In this document: one piece after another, positions 41,780-50,171 of the stretch
Layout: every line of letters starts with the position of its first letter
Numbering within the stretch: position 1 is the stretch's first letter
From: Lachnospiraceae bacterium
GTDB taxonomy: Bacteria > Bacillota > Clostridia > Lachnospirales > Lachnospiraceae
Direction of reading: 5' to 3'
NCBI GenBank assembly: GCA_024682075.1
Contig: JAIKZQ010000045.1
Span: forward strand, 26,246-90,245
Length of the DNA stretch: 64,000 nucleotides
Notes under the pieces: generated by a model
Seen by the model: the letters and a program-made list of their open reading frames with translations, nothing else
The model's database searches: none
What the model was told of the DNA's origin: nothing
Translations under genes and position numbers: made by a program

Positions 41780-43294
41780 ATGGAAGAAAAGAAAACTATT
41801 GAACAACTGGAAAAAGAAAACCGGATACTTAAAAGAGAATATTCCAGGCTTCAGCAGGATCTGTCCATGCTCTCAAACCTGACGGATTATGCTTCCAGGC
41901 TGCGCAAATTCAACGAAGAGAGAGTGGTTGCCGCAAATAATGCAAAGAGTAATTTCCTTGCGAACATGTCTCATGAGATCCGCACGCCCATGAATGCCAT
42001 CATCGGAATGGATGAGATGATACTCAGGGAGTGCAGGGATCCTAAGATCGAAAAGTATGCAATGGACATAAGGAGTGCCAGCAAGACACTGCTCTCAATA
42101 ATCAATGACATACTGGATCTCAGCAAGATAGAATCCGGCAAGATGGAGATAGTTCCTGTTGAGTATGAGACAATGTCCGTTTTTAACGATATTGCCAACA
42201 TGACCATGAAAAAGGCGCAGGACAAGGGGCTTTCATATGACCTGAAAGTATCTCCCGAGATCCCGACCGTGCTGTTTGGTGATGAGATCAGGATCAGGCA
42301 GATCATGCTCAATATCATCAACAATGCGATCAAATATACGAAAGAAGGCGGCATCTGCATAAGTGCCTCTTACGACCTTCAGCGGGAGATGCTGAAGGTG
42401 GAAGTCAGTGACACCGGCATTGGTATCCGTGAAGAGGACATGGAGAAGCTTTTCCAGTCATTCCAAAGACTTGAGGAGACCAAGAACAGGAACATCGAAG
42501 GGACAGGCCTGGGACTCAACATCACCAAGCAGCTTGTGGAGATGATGGACGGTTTCATAGGCGTCCAAAGCAAGTATGGCAAGGGGACGACTTTTACGGC
42601 GGAGGTCTGCCAGAAGTGCATTGATGACACTCCGATAGGTGACTTTTCCGATAACTGGATCAGGACACAGATCAGAAATACGGAGTACAGGCCAAGACTC
42701 ATAGCACCTGATGCACGCGTGCTGATCGTCGATGACAATGAAATGAACCTGGAAGTCATGGCGGGACTTCTGTCCGATACCAGGATAGATGTGACATGCG
42801 CTTCGTCCGGAGCGGAGTGTCTGGAAAAACTGCGTGATAACAGTTATGACTGCATAATGCTGGATCAGATGATGCCCGGAATGAGCGGAACCGAAACGCT
42901 GTCAAGGCTCCGGGAAGAAAAACTTGCGCAGGGGACACCCATAATCGCTCTTACTGCGGATGCCATCGTGGGAGCGAGGGATTCATATCTGAAAGAGGGC
43001 TTTACCGACTATCTTTCCAAGCCGGTCATGTATGAAGAGCTGGAGAACATGCTCATAAAACATATCGATCCCTCCAGGATACTTACCCAGGAACAGATCG
43101 ATGAGCTTGAGAGCAGGACTGAAAAACCCGTCGTTCTCGTCATAAACGGATCATCAGATAAGCTCAATGAGATAAAGGTGCTTCTCGGAGACGACTACAA
43201 GGGTGTATATGTCAGGGACAGGGAGCAGGCTGCAAAATATCTTTCAAGGCACGCCGTCCGGTACATCATTGAAGACGGAGGTGAAGGCGTATGA
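41780..43294 (+). CDS. Soluble hybrid histidine kinase (coiled coil, HisKA, HATPase, receiver)
   Basis: 504 residues without membrane helices. A 45-residue coiled coil (EKENRILKREYSRLQQDLSM) leads straight to the dimerisation domain with SNFLANMSHEIRTPMNA. ATPase boxes are MLNIINNAIKYT and GTGLGLNI; the receiver has VLIVDDNEMN, Asp in CIMLDQMMPGMSG and Lys in YLSKPVMYE. The C-terminal tail (KPVVLVINGSSDKLNEIKVL; AAKYLSRHAVRYIIE) matches that of the upstream kinase. With no sensor domain it must receive input from a partner; the FIST protein, overlapped by 4 nt (ATGA), is the obvious candidate. FIST-kinase neighbours are known in other bacteria. Confidence 0.93.
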   Translation: MEEKKTIEQLEKENRILKREYSRLQQDLSMLSNLTDYASRLRKFNEERVVAANNAKSNFLANMSHEIRTPMNAIIGMDEMILRECRDPKIEKYAMDIRSASKTLLSIINDILDLSKIESGKMEIVPVEYETMSVFNDIANMTMKKAQDKGLSYDLKVSPEIPTVLFGDEIRIRQIMLNIINNAIKYTKEGGICISASYDLQREMLKVEVSDTGIGIREEDMEKLFQSFQRLEETKNRNIEGTGLGLNITKQLVEMMDGFIGVQSKYGKGTTFTAEVCQKCIDDTPIGDFSDNWIRTQIRNTEYRPRLIAPDARVLIVDDNEMNLEVMAGLLSDTRIDVTCASSGAECLEKLRDNSYDCIMLDQMMPGMSGTETLSRLREEKLAQGTPIIALTADAIVGARDSYLKEGFTDYLSKPVMYEELENMLIKHIDPSRILTQEQIDELESRTEKPVVLVINGSSDKLNEIKVLLGDDYKGVYVRDREQAAKYLSRHAVRYIIEDGGEGV

Positions 43295-44475
43295 AATCCT
43301 ATCAGGCGTTTACAAATGAAGTTGATGACATAGAGCTTGCAGTGTCGGAGCTGAAAGCAGGGATCGATCCTTCCCTGTTTATGAAAAATACCTGCGGTAT
43401 TGTTTTCTGCGGCTTTGAGCCTGACATGGATGAACTGATCAAGGGGCTGAGGGAGGCTTTTGATTTTCCTTTCTTCGGATGCACGGGCATCGGAGTCCTG
43501 TCTACCGGCGGTTATTCCCAGAGTTCGATATCCCTTCTGGTCCTTACCGCGGATGATGTGGAATTTTCGATAGGAATGACCGGAGATATCGGAGGTCAGG
43601 AAGACATTCCCGAATTTGCCCGTACATATCATGAATGCAGGGAAAAACTCTCCATGGATGATAGGCTCATATTTACTTATGTTCCATGGATCAATGTTAC
43701 ATTCGATGACATTGTGAGCCTTCTTGACGAAGAGTCGCATCAGGTTCCGGTGTACGGGGGCGTGGCTTCTGACGGATGGACTTTTGATTCGACATATGTG
43801 TTCACGGATAAGGGAGCTTCACAGAGCAGGGGCGTTATGATGGTCCTTGCGGGCAATGTGAATCCCATCTTCACGATCGAGCATTCCACGACGCTTACCA
43901 CCAATCTTCATAAGGTGGTCACAAAGGCTGAAGGGACTGTCGTTTATGAACTCGACGGAAAGCCTGTCACTAATTTCATCAGGGAAATGGGCCTCATAAC
44001 CGATAAATCCTCTGTTATTCTGGATTTTCTGGGAACCCCGTTCCTCGCAACGCAGAAGACCAAGGACGGAGACGAGATCGATACCCTGAGATGCCTTGGA
44101 GTCATCGACCATGAAAAGCAGTCGTGCGGCTATATCGGAAAGATCGAGGAAGGATCCGAGCTCAATATGGTGCTGATCTCGAAAGAAGACATAGAGCTTT
44201 CCGTAAGACAGGCTTTTGATAAGATCCTTGACAGCATAAGCCATTCCGACGGATATGAATACAGCAGCATATTCTGTTCGTCATGTGCCGCAAGATACTG
44301 CCTGCTTGTTGCCGACAAGAATGCCGAGGGGCGAGCATATGAGGGAAGGCTGCCCGGGAACGTGAATGTGCAGGGAGTATATATCTACGGTGAATTCTGC
44401 CCCGCACACGGCAAGCATAACGGCGGACTTTACAATGTTCTTTCCAACGAGACATTCACCATACTTGCCATCTGA
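43291..44475 (+). CDS. FIST domain sensor protein (FIST_N plus FIST_C)
   Basis: 394 residues. The FIST_N part includes NTCGIVFCGFEPD, FPFFGCTGIGVLSTGGYSQ and VYGGVASDGW; the FIST_C part runs from TKAEGTVVYELDGKPV through GYEYSSIFCSSCAARYCLL to the conserved end GVYIYGEFCPAHGKHN with GLYNVLSNETF. FIST proteins are soluble small-ligand sensors, possibly for amino acids, usually linked to signalling genes. The fusion by overlap (ATGA) to a sensorless kinase supports a two-protein receptor. Last gene of the operon, followed by hairpin CGGGAA/TTCCCG (44490-44510). Confidence 0.93.
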   Translation: MKSYQAFTNEVDDIELAVSELKAGIDPSLFMKNTCGIVFCGFEPDMDELIKGLREAFDFPFFGCTGIGVLSTGGYSQSSISLLVLTADDVEFSIGMTGDIGGQEDIPEFARTYHECREKLSMDDRLIFTYVPWINVTFDDIVSLLDEESHQVPVYGGVASDGWTFDSTYVFTDKGASQSRGVMMVLAGNVNPIFTIEHSTTLTTNLHKVVTKAEGTVVYELDGKPVTNFIREMGLITDKSSVILDFLGTPFLATQKTKDGDEIDTLRCLGVIDHEKQSCGYIGKIEEGSELNMVLISKEDIELSVRQAFDKILDSISHSDGYEYSSIFCSSCAARYCLLVADKNAEGRAYEGRLPGNVNVQGVYIYGEFCPAHGKHNGGLYNVLSNETFTILAI

Positions 44476-44489
44476 TCATCATTCTTTTA

Positions 44490-44510
44490 CGGGAACTATT
44501 TGATTTCCCG
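44490..44510 (+). terminator. Possible weak terminator after the signalling operon
   Basis: CGGGAA (44490-44495) and TTCCCG (44505-44510) with a 9-nt loop, 14 nt after the FIST stop. No T run follows on the plus strand, so termination would be weak. Confidence 0.35.
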
Positions 44511-44546
44511 GTCAAAAAATGTAGAATGATCATATCGTCTTGTGAT

Positions 44547-44598
44547 AGGAGGAGGACCGTCCCGGGGGATCCTGCCGGGATACGGTTCGTTTACGGAA
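44547..44598 (+). promoter_or_regulatory. metF leader: Shine-Dalgarno, hairpin, start codon
   Basis: AGGAGGAGG (44547-44555) is followed at once by ACCGTCCCGG (44556-44565) pairing with CCGGG-at-ACGGT (44575-44586; two bulged bases). Twelve bases then lead to the metF ATG at 44599. Folding would bring a distant, very strong ribosome binding site next to the start. Confidence 0.5.
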
Positions 44599-45459
44599 AT
44601 GAAACTTACGGAAATATACGAGAAAAAAGACAGGGTATTATCTTTTGAGATATTCCCGCCCAAGGCTCAAGATGAGCTTGATAACATTGATGAGACACTT
44701 GAGATACTGTGTGACCTTAAGCCTGACTATATCAGCGTCACGTTCGGAGCGGGCGGAAGCTCGAATAACAACAAGACAATCGAGATCTGCAGGAAGATAC
44801 GGGAGAAGTATCATACCGAGGCCGTGGCTCATCTGACATGTCTTTGCTACGATGAGAAGGAGATCGATGAGTTCTGCGTGCAGCTTAAGGACGCAGGGAT
44901 AGAAAACATTCTGGCCCTCAGGGGAGATGTCAATCCGAATGCTCCCGCAAAGGGTGTTTTTGCGCATGCCTCAGACCTTATATCATACGTAAGGCCCAAG
45001 ACGGATTTTTGCATTGCAGGAGCGTGCTATCCGGAAAATCACCCCGAATCGGCCGATAGGGTCGCAGAGATGGCTAATCTACGTAAGAAAGTAAATGCAG
45101 GAGCCGATGTGCTGCTCAGCCAGCTTTTCTTCGACAATAACGATTTCTTTTCGTTTGTTGAGGATGCAAGGATAGCCGGAATAGATGTTCCGATCACGCC
45201 GGGCATCATGCCCTGTCTGTCCGCAAAGAGCATCAAGAGGATGGTCACCACGTGCGGAGCCAAGCTTCCCGACAGGTTCTCCAGGATCATTGACAGATAT
45301 GAGGACAACAAGGATGCGCTTTTTGATGCCGGGCTCTATTATGCGATATCACAGATCATAGACCTTATCGCTGCCGGATCCGACGGAGTTCACATATACA
45401 CCATGAACAGGCCGGCCGCCGCAAGACGCATCTGTGAAGGAATCAGAAATATCATATAA
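44599..45459 (+). CDS. metF: 5,10-methylenetetrahydrofolate reductase
   Basis: Flavoenzyme of the TIM-barrel MetF family that makes 5-methyltetrahydrofolate for methionine synthesis and one-carbon metabolism. 287 residues. Motifs: VLSFEIFPPK at the N-terminus with the catalytic Glu, YISVTFGAGGSS, AHLTCLCYD, ILALRGDVN (folate/FAD site), GADVLLSQLFFDN and PITPGIMPCLS. The N-terminal MKLTEIYEKKDRVLSFEIFPPK is the family standard, so I set the start at 44599. The frame is open to a GTG at 44542, but that GTG would place the strong ribosome binding site inside the coding region. Convergent with the AraC gene with only 4 bases between stops. Confidence 0.95.
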   Translation: MKLTEIYEKKDRVLSFEIFPPKAQDELDNIDETLEILCDLKPDYISVTFGAGGSSNNNKTIEICRKIREKYHTEAVAHLTCLCYDEKEIDEFCVQLKDAGIENILALRGDVNPNAPAKGVFAHASDLISYVRPKTDFCIAGACYPENHPESADRVAEMANLRKKVNAGADVLLSQLFFDNNDFFSFVEDARIAGIDVPITPGIMPCLSAKSIKRMVTTCGAKLPDRFSRIIDRYEDNKDALFDAGLYYAISQIIDLIAAGSDGVHIYTMNRPAAARRICEGIRNII

Positions 45460-45463
45460 TTTT

Positions 45464-46282
45464 TTACTGCATGTGCTGCTCTTTCACGTAATCGGTGGGA
45501 GAGCAGCCTTTTAATTTCTTGAACTGTCTGTTGAAATGCTCTATGCTTTCGTATCCGCAAACCGCCGCGATCTCCGCAATGCCGGCATTTCTGTTTCTCA
45601 GAAGATAGGTTGCATATTCTATTCTCGAAATAATGAGATCTTTTGTCACCGGAACACCGAAGAGTGCCTTATATACATGCTGGAAATAGGACACGCTCAT
45701 GTTCATCTCGTTTGCAAGATCGGAAACGCTTCCGATCCTTGCCGCTTCTCCGCCCTGATAGATCCTTCCCCTTAATCTGTTGAACTGGATCCTGTAGGAT
45801 TCGAGGGTTCGGGATGCCCGCTCGTTTCCCGGCTGCGAGCTCTCTATTTTTAGATCTGCTATCTTCGTGATCAGAAGTCTTGCAAGCAGATCCATCATCA
45901 TCTCGTGATGGGGACACTTTTTCCTGACTTCCGCGGCAATGTTCTGCATTATGGCGGAGGCCTCTGAATTGTCCTGGATCACCAGGGCTTTGGCGAATTC
46001 CAGACCGAGACTGACAAACATCTCATCAATCTCACCGCTCTCATCGTCAAGATGGATCCAGTCATCCGTATAGGGAGCATTTCTCAGATAAAAATGCTGG
46101 GGATCGGCCGGCCTGTAGAACAAAAAAGCCGGACGGTCTACATAGATGGTCCGGCCGTTATTCTCGTAATAGAACGGGTTTCTGATCATTATGATGCTGT
46201 AGAACCTGATCCCGGCGGGCCTGTCTATCTCCCAGCCGTCCGGATGGTAGAAGTTGTATCCGGCATATGGTATCTTTATCAT
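45464..46282 (-). CDS. AraC-family transcription regulator
   Basis: 272 residues. The N-terminal 110 residues form a cupin-like ligand domain (PYAGYNFYHPDGWEIDRP; GRTIYVDRPAFLFYRP). The C-terminal domain has two helix-turn-helix motifs: SVSDLANEMNMSVSYFQHVYKALFG and AGIAEIAAVCGYESIEHFNRQFKKLKG, ending SPTDYVKE. The start at 46282 follows GAAGGAAGGG; the frame is open to 46321. It is divergent from the ABC exporter pair at 46514-50152 and likely controls it (inference). Its 3' end contains the plus-strand terminator of metF. Confidence 0.94.
   Translation of the reverse strand: MIKIPYAGYNFYHPDGWEIDRPAGIRFYSIIMIRNPFYYENNGRTIYVDRPAFLFYRPADPQHFYLRNAPYTDDWIHLDDESGEIDEMFVSLGLEFAKALVIQDNSEASAIMQNIAAEVRKKCPHHEMMMDLLARLLITKIADLKIESSQPGNERASRTLESYRIQFNRLRGRIYQGGEAARIGSVSDLANEMNMSVSYFQHVYKALFGVPVTKDLIISRIEYATYLLRNRNAGIAEIAAVCGYESIEHFNRQFKKLKGCSPTDYVKEQHMQ
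45475..45511 (+). terminator. metF terminator inside the convergent AraC coding region
   Basis: GCTGCTCT (45475-45482) pairs with AGAGCAGC (45500-45507), 17-nt loop, then CTTTTAATTTCTT on the plus strand. It lies wholly within the last 15 codons of the AraC gene. Confidence 0.65.
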
Positions 46283-46304
46283 TTTCCCTTCCTTCGATGG
46301 ATGA

Positions 46305-46328
46305 AACAGAGGAACCGTCACCCTGTTT
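46305..46328. repeat. Degenerate REP-like element
   Basis: AAACAG (46305-46310) and CTGTTT (46323-46328) bracket GGAACCGTCACC, one base different from the GGAACCGTCCCC core at 27371 and 9365. It lies in the AraC 5' region. Confidence 0.45.
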
Positions 46329-46411
46329 TACGATAGTTCGATTTTTGTTGTCAGCTGATTATAATTTGCTATCCTGAGCAGAAAAAGTCAAGTATAAAGC
46401 ATATTAAATCA

Positions 46412-46440
46412 TTGAATAAATGTGTGATTGTCTTAATAAT
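46412..46440 (+). promoter_or_regulatory. Sigma-A promoter of the second ABC exporter operon
   Basis: TTGAAT (46412-46417), 17 nt, AATAAT (46435-46440). It overlaps the upstream part of the open frame and so supports the later start at 46514. Confidence 0.65.
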
Positions 46441-46513
46441 TTATATATATCAAAGCAGATGTGTGAACTGTGGAACCGACATTTCGTTCATGACACAGAG
46501 GTTTGTGAAGAAT

Positions 46514-48292
46514 ATGGGAAAGAAATTAAACGATCCTGAATGGAAAAGAGCAATGCGGTGGTTCTACCGCTATCTCGGAAAATATAAGTGGAAAGAGGGC
46601 GTGGGCCTGGTCCTTGTCACGTTCTGTTCCGCTCTTACTATAGTCAACCCCAGAATAACGGGGTTCATAGTTGATGACATCATCGGGGACGGAGAGGGAA
46701 TAGCGGACAGGCTCGGCATGCTTCCGCTTGCCATCGCTCTCATGATCGGATGTGCGCTTATGCGTGCGATCCTTAAGCTGTCCTCACAGTGGCTTTTTGA
46801 AACCTGTTCCCAGGACATGCTTTATGACATGAGGGACGGAGTGTACAGAAGCCTGCTCCAGAAGGATTTTGCATTTTATAACAGGAACAGGACCGGAGAC
46901 CTGATGAGCCGTCAGACCGGTGATATGATGGCTATCAGGCATTTCGTGGCATATGTTATCTATTCCATATATGAAAACGTGCTTTTGTTCGTTATAGCAC
47001 TCGTGATGATCTTTTCCGTTGATTGGAGGATCGGGCTTGCAATGATCTCCGTGCTCCCCATCAGTGCGTTTACCACATATCTTCAGTCGAAGTCGATAAA
47101 GCCCAAGTTCATGAAGATCAGGGAACGTTTTTCATCCCTCAATGCCCTCGCACAGGAGAATATCTCGGGAAACCGCGTGGTCAGGGCGTTTGCCAAGGAA
47201 GATTACGAACTTGAGAAATTCGATAAGGAGAATGAAGCATATCGGGATGCCGAGCTTGATGCTGCGAAGGTCTGGACCAAATATGTTCCGATATTTGAGA
47301 TATTGTCATCTTTTCTGACCGTGATCCTGATGGTCGTCGGAGGCATCATGTGCATAAAGGGTGAGATGACTCTGGGCAATATGGTAATGGTCAACTCTTA
47401 TCTCTGGATGCTGAACATGCCGCTCAGAATGTTCGGATGGCTGATCAATGATTATCAGAGATTCACCACATCGGTCGTGAAGATCTATACCACCGTGTCG
47501 GAGAAGCCTCAGATCACAACTCCCTTAAGTCCCAAGAAGAGTGAGAAGATCCGCGGTGAGGTCGAATTCAGGGATGTTTCCTATAACGTTGAAGGCGAGC
47601 CGATACTCGATCATGTATCGTTCCATGTATCACCCGGAGAGACTATCGGTATTCTCGGTGCGACCGGTTCCGGAAAGACCACTATCATGAATCTCATCTG
47701 CAGATTCTACGATGTGACTGACGGAGCGGTACTGGTGGACGGAACGGATGTAAGGGAAATGGAGCTGCACGGGCTTCGTGACGGCATTGGCCTTGCGATG
47801 CAGGATGTTTTCCTGTTCTCGGACACCATCGAAGGAAATATCGCATACGGAGATCCGGAGTGCACGCTGGATCAGGTCAAGTGGGCTGCAAAGATGGCCG
47901 ATGCGGACGGATTCATCAATGAGATGGTCGACGGATATGACACTGTTGTCGGAGAAAGAGGAATAGGACTCTCCGGCGGACAAAAGCAGCGCATCGCCCT
48001 TGCAAGGGCAATACTCAAAAAGCCCGCCATAGTGATCCTTGACGATACAACCTCTGCCGTTGACATGGAGACCGAGACACAGATCCAGAATGATCTGAAA
48101 CTGCTGGAAAATGAGACCGTCTTCATCATAGCCCAGAGGATCTCCTCACTTCGTGATGCCGACAAGATCCTGGTAGTCGAGAACGGAAGGATCGTTCAGC
48201 AGGGCACGCACGAAGAACTGATCAGGACCGAAGGATATTACAAGACCGTATACGATCATCAGCTGGGAGATCTGGGGTCCAGAACTGCGTAA
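46514..48292 (+). CDS. Heterodimeric ABC exporter, subunit with degenerate ATP site
   Basis: 592 residues, TMD then NBD. Walker A is GATGSGKTTI and the signature GIGLSGGQKQ is standard, but the Walker B carboxylate is AIVILDDTTSAVD (Asp instead of the catalytic Glu) and the H-loop is FIIAQRISS (Gln instead of His). These are the marks of the degenerate half in BmrCD/TM287-288-type multidrug exporters. I set the start at 46514 (MGKKLNDPEWKRAMRWFYRY), after the promoter; the frame is open to 46412 and no ribosome binding site is strong. 45 nt before subunit 2. Divergent AraC gene is the likely regulator. Confidence 0.9.
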   Translation: MGKKLNDPEWKRAMRWFYRYLGKYKWKEGVGLVLVTFCSALTIVNPRITGFIVDDIIGDGEGIADRLGMLPLAIALMIGCALMRAILKLSSQWLFETCSQDMLYDMRDGVYRSLLQKDFAFYNRNRTGDLMSRQTGDMMAIRHFVAYVIYSIYENVLLFVIALVMIFSVDWRIGLAMISVLPISAFTTYLQSKSIKPKFMKIRERFSSLNALAQENISGNRVVRAFAKEDYELEKFDKENEAYRDAELDAAKVWTKYVPIFEILSSFLTVILMVVGGIMCIKGEMTLGNMVMVNSYLWMLNMPLRMFGWLINDYQRFTTSVVKIYTTVSEKPQITTPLSPKKSEKIRGEVEFRDVSYNVEGEPILDHVSFHVSPGETIGILGATGSGKTTIMNLICRFYDVTDGAVLVDGTDVREMELHGLRDGIGLAMQDVFLFSDTIEGNIAYGDPECTLDQVKWAAKMADADGFINEMVDGYDTVVGERGIGLSGGQKQRIALARAILKKPAIVILDDTTSAVDMETETQIQNDLKLLENETVFIIAQRISSLRDADKILVVENGRIVQQGTHEELIRTEGYYKTVYDHQLGDLGSRTA

Positions 48293-48337
48293 CTATATGA
48301 AGCACAGACAGTAAATGTGCCTTCACGGAGAATGTAA

Positions 48338-50152
48338 ATGGCTAGAAATAAGATCAATGAAGATGAAAATCTTGAAGAGTCCTTTGACTTAGAGAAGCTT
48401 AAGCGCCTGGGTCATTACGTGGGACCTTTTAAGGGCAAACTCACGATCGCGGTACTTATCATGATCGTGTCGAGCGCTTTATCAATGCTTATACCCATAC
48501 TCATGAAAAACGTCATGGATGTCATCACCGAGACAAATTTCGGGGGTAATTTGTCTCCGGATGATGCCATCAAAAAGATCGTGATGTATGCGATCATAAC
48601 GTTTCTCATAACGGTAGTATGTGCTTTTATCACAAGACTTAAGATCAAGCTGACTTCACAGGTCGGTCAGGGTGTCATCTATAATCTGAGAAGAGAGCTG
48701 TTCATCCATCTTCAGGAACTGCCCTTTTCGTATTTCGATGACAAGCCTCACGGCAAGATCCAGGTCAGGGTTGTAAACTATGTCAACAATCTGTCCGACC
48801 TTCTTTCAAACGGAATCGTCAACACGATCACCGACATATTCTCTATGATATTCATCGTGGTCTTCATGCTGTATCTTAATGTGAAGTTTACTCTGATCGT
48901 TCTGTGCGGCATGCCGATCCTGGCATTCGTGATCGTCTTCATTAAGAGCAGACAGCACAAGGCATGGCAGCTGCAGTCCAACAAGCAGTCCAACCTGAAT
49001 GCTTATATAGCGGAATCGGTGAACGGAATAAGGGTCACCCAGTCCTTCGTCAGGGAGGATTACAATACTGAGTATTTCAATACTCTTAACCGTGAAGCCA
49101 GAACTTCCTGGCTTAATGCCGTCAAGTACAATTTCATCCTTTGGCCGATGATCAACAACATTAATGTCATTTCGGCATCCGTCATTTATATTCTCGGAAT
49201 AGGGTGGCTCGCAAAAGGCAATGTGCTCATAACCGTAGGTCTTCTTACCGCCTTCACCGGATATGCGTCAAGATTCTGGCAGCCCATAATGACGCTTGCC
49301 AACTTCTATAATTCCCTTCTGACAGCCGTGTCGTATCTGGAGAGGATATTTGAGACCATTGATGCTCCTGTTCTTGTAAAGGACAAGGAAGATGCGGGAA
49401 TCATGCCTTCCATTACCGGTGAAGTGGAATATAAGGATGTGAAGTTCGCTTATGAAGACGGAGTAGAGGTCCTTCACGGAGTCTCCTTCAAGGTTAAGCC
49501 CGGCGAAAGCTATGCGATAGTCGGTCCGACGGGTGCCGGCAAGACCACGATAGTCAATCTCATAAGCAGGTTCTATAATGTGACATCCGGAGAGATCCTT
49601 ATTGACGGAACAAACATCGAGGATGTCACGATCAGATCCCTCAGGACTCAGATGGGTGTCATGATGCAGGATTCCTTCATCTTCTCGGGCACCATCATGG
49701 ATAATATCAGATACGGCAATAAGGAAGCGTCGGATGAGGATGTTATCAGAGCTGCCAAGACCGTATGCGCACATGACTTCATCATGTCCCTGGAAAAAGG
49801 ATATGACACTGAGGTCAATGAAAGAGGATCAAGGCTCTCGGCCGGACAAAGGCAGCTGATCTCCTTTGCAAGAGCTGTCCTGGCAGATCCCAAGATCCTT
49901 ATACTTGATGAAGCTACGGCAGCCATTGATACCGAGACAGAGATTCTTCTTCAGAAGGGACTTGCCGAAATGCTCAAAGGCCGCACCAGTTTCATCATCG
50001 CCCACAGACTTTCCACTATCAGGAACGCCGACTGCATCATGTATGTGGATCACGGAATGATAGAAGAAAAAGGGACGCATGATGAACTGATGAAGATAGA
50101 AGGTGGCAATTACAGAAGGCTTTGTGAATCGCAGCTGAGTGCTTTCAAATAG
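48338..50152 (+). CDS. Heterodimeric ABC exporter, catalytic subunit
   Basis: 604 residues. Six-helix membrane domain (about 30-330), then NBD with Walker A GPTGAGKTTI, Q-loop GVMMQDSFIF, Walker B LILDEATAAID with catalytic Glu and H-loop FIIAHRLST. Its signature reads RLSAGQRQL in place of LSGGQ. In heterodimeric exporters the degenerate site pairs the mutated Walker B/H-loop of one subunit with the altered signature of the other, exactly as here. GGAGA lies 8 nt before the ATG. Last plus-strand gene; its terminator lies within the convergent gene. Confidence 0.94.
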   Translation: MARNKINEDENLEESFDLEKLKRLGHYVGPFKGKLTIAVLIMIVSSALSMLIPILMKNVMDVITETNFGGNLSPDDAIKKIVMYAIITFLITVVCAFITRLKIKLTSQVGQGVIYNLRRELFIHLQELPFSYFDDKPHGKIQVRVVNYVNNLSDLLSNGIVNTITDIFSMIFIVVFMLYLNVKFTLIVLCGMPILAFVIVFIKSRQHKAWQLQSNKQSNLNAYIAESVNGIRVTQSFVREDYNTEYFNTLNREARTSWLNAVKYNFILWPMINNINVISASVIYILGIGWLAKGNVLITVGLLTAFTGYASRFWQPIMTLANFYNSLLTAVSYLERIFETIDAPVLVKDKEDAGIMPSITGEVEYKDVKFAYEDGVEVLHGVSFKVKPGESYAIVGPTGAGKTTIVNLISRFYNVTSGEILIDGTNIEDVTIRSLRTQMGVMMQDSFIFSGTIMDNIRYGNKEASDEDVIRAAKTVCAHDFIMSLEKGYDTEVNERGSRLSAGQRQLISFARAVLADPKILILDEATAAIDTETEILLQKGLAEMLKGRTSFIIAHRLSTIRNADCIMYVDHGMIEEKGTHDELMKIEGGNYRRLCESQLSAFK

Positions 50153-50171
50153 TCATATCCTCCTTCCTGTG

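Noticed and set aside
44542..44598. GTG start for metF giving a 19-residue extension.
   Set aside because: No ribosome binding site before the GTG, the strong site would be inside the coding sequence, and MetF proteins begin at the MKLTEIYEKK position.
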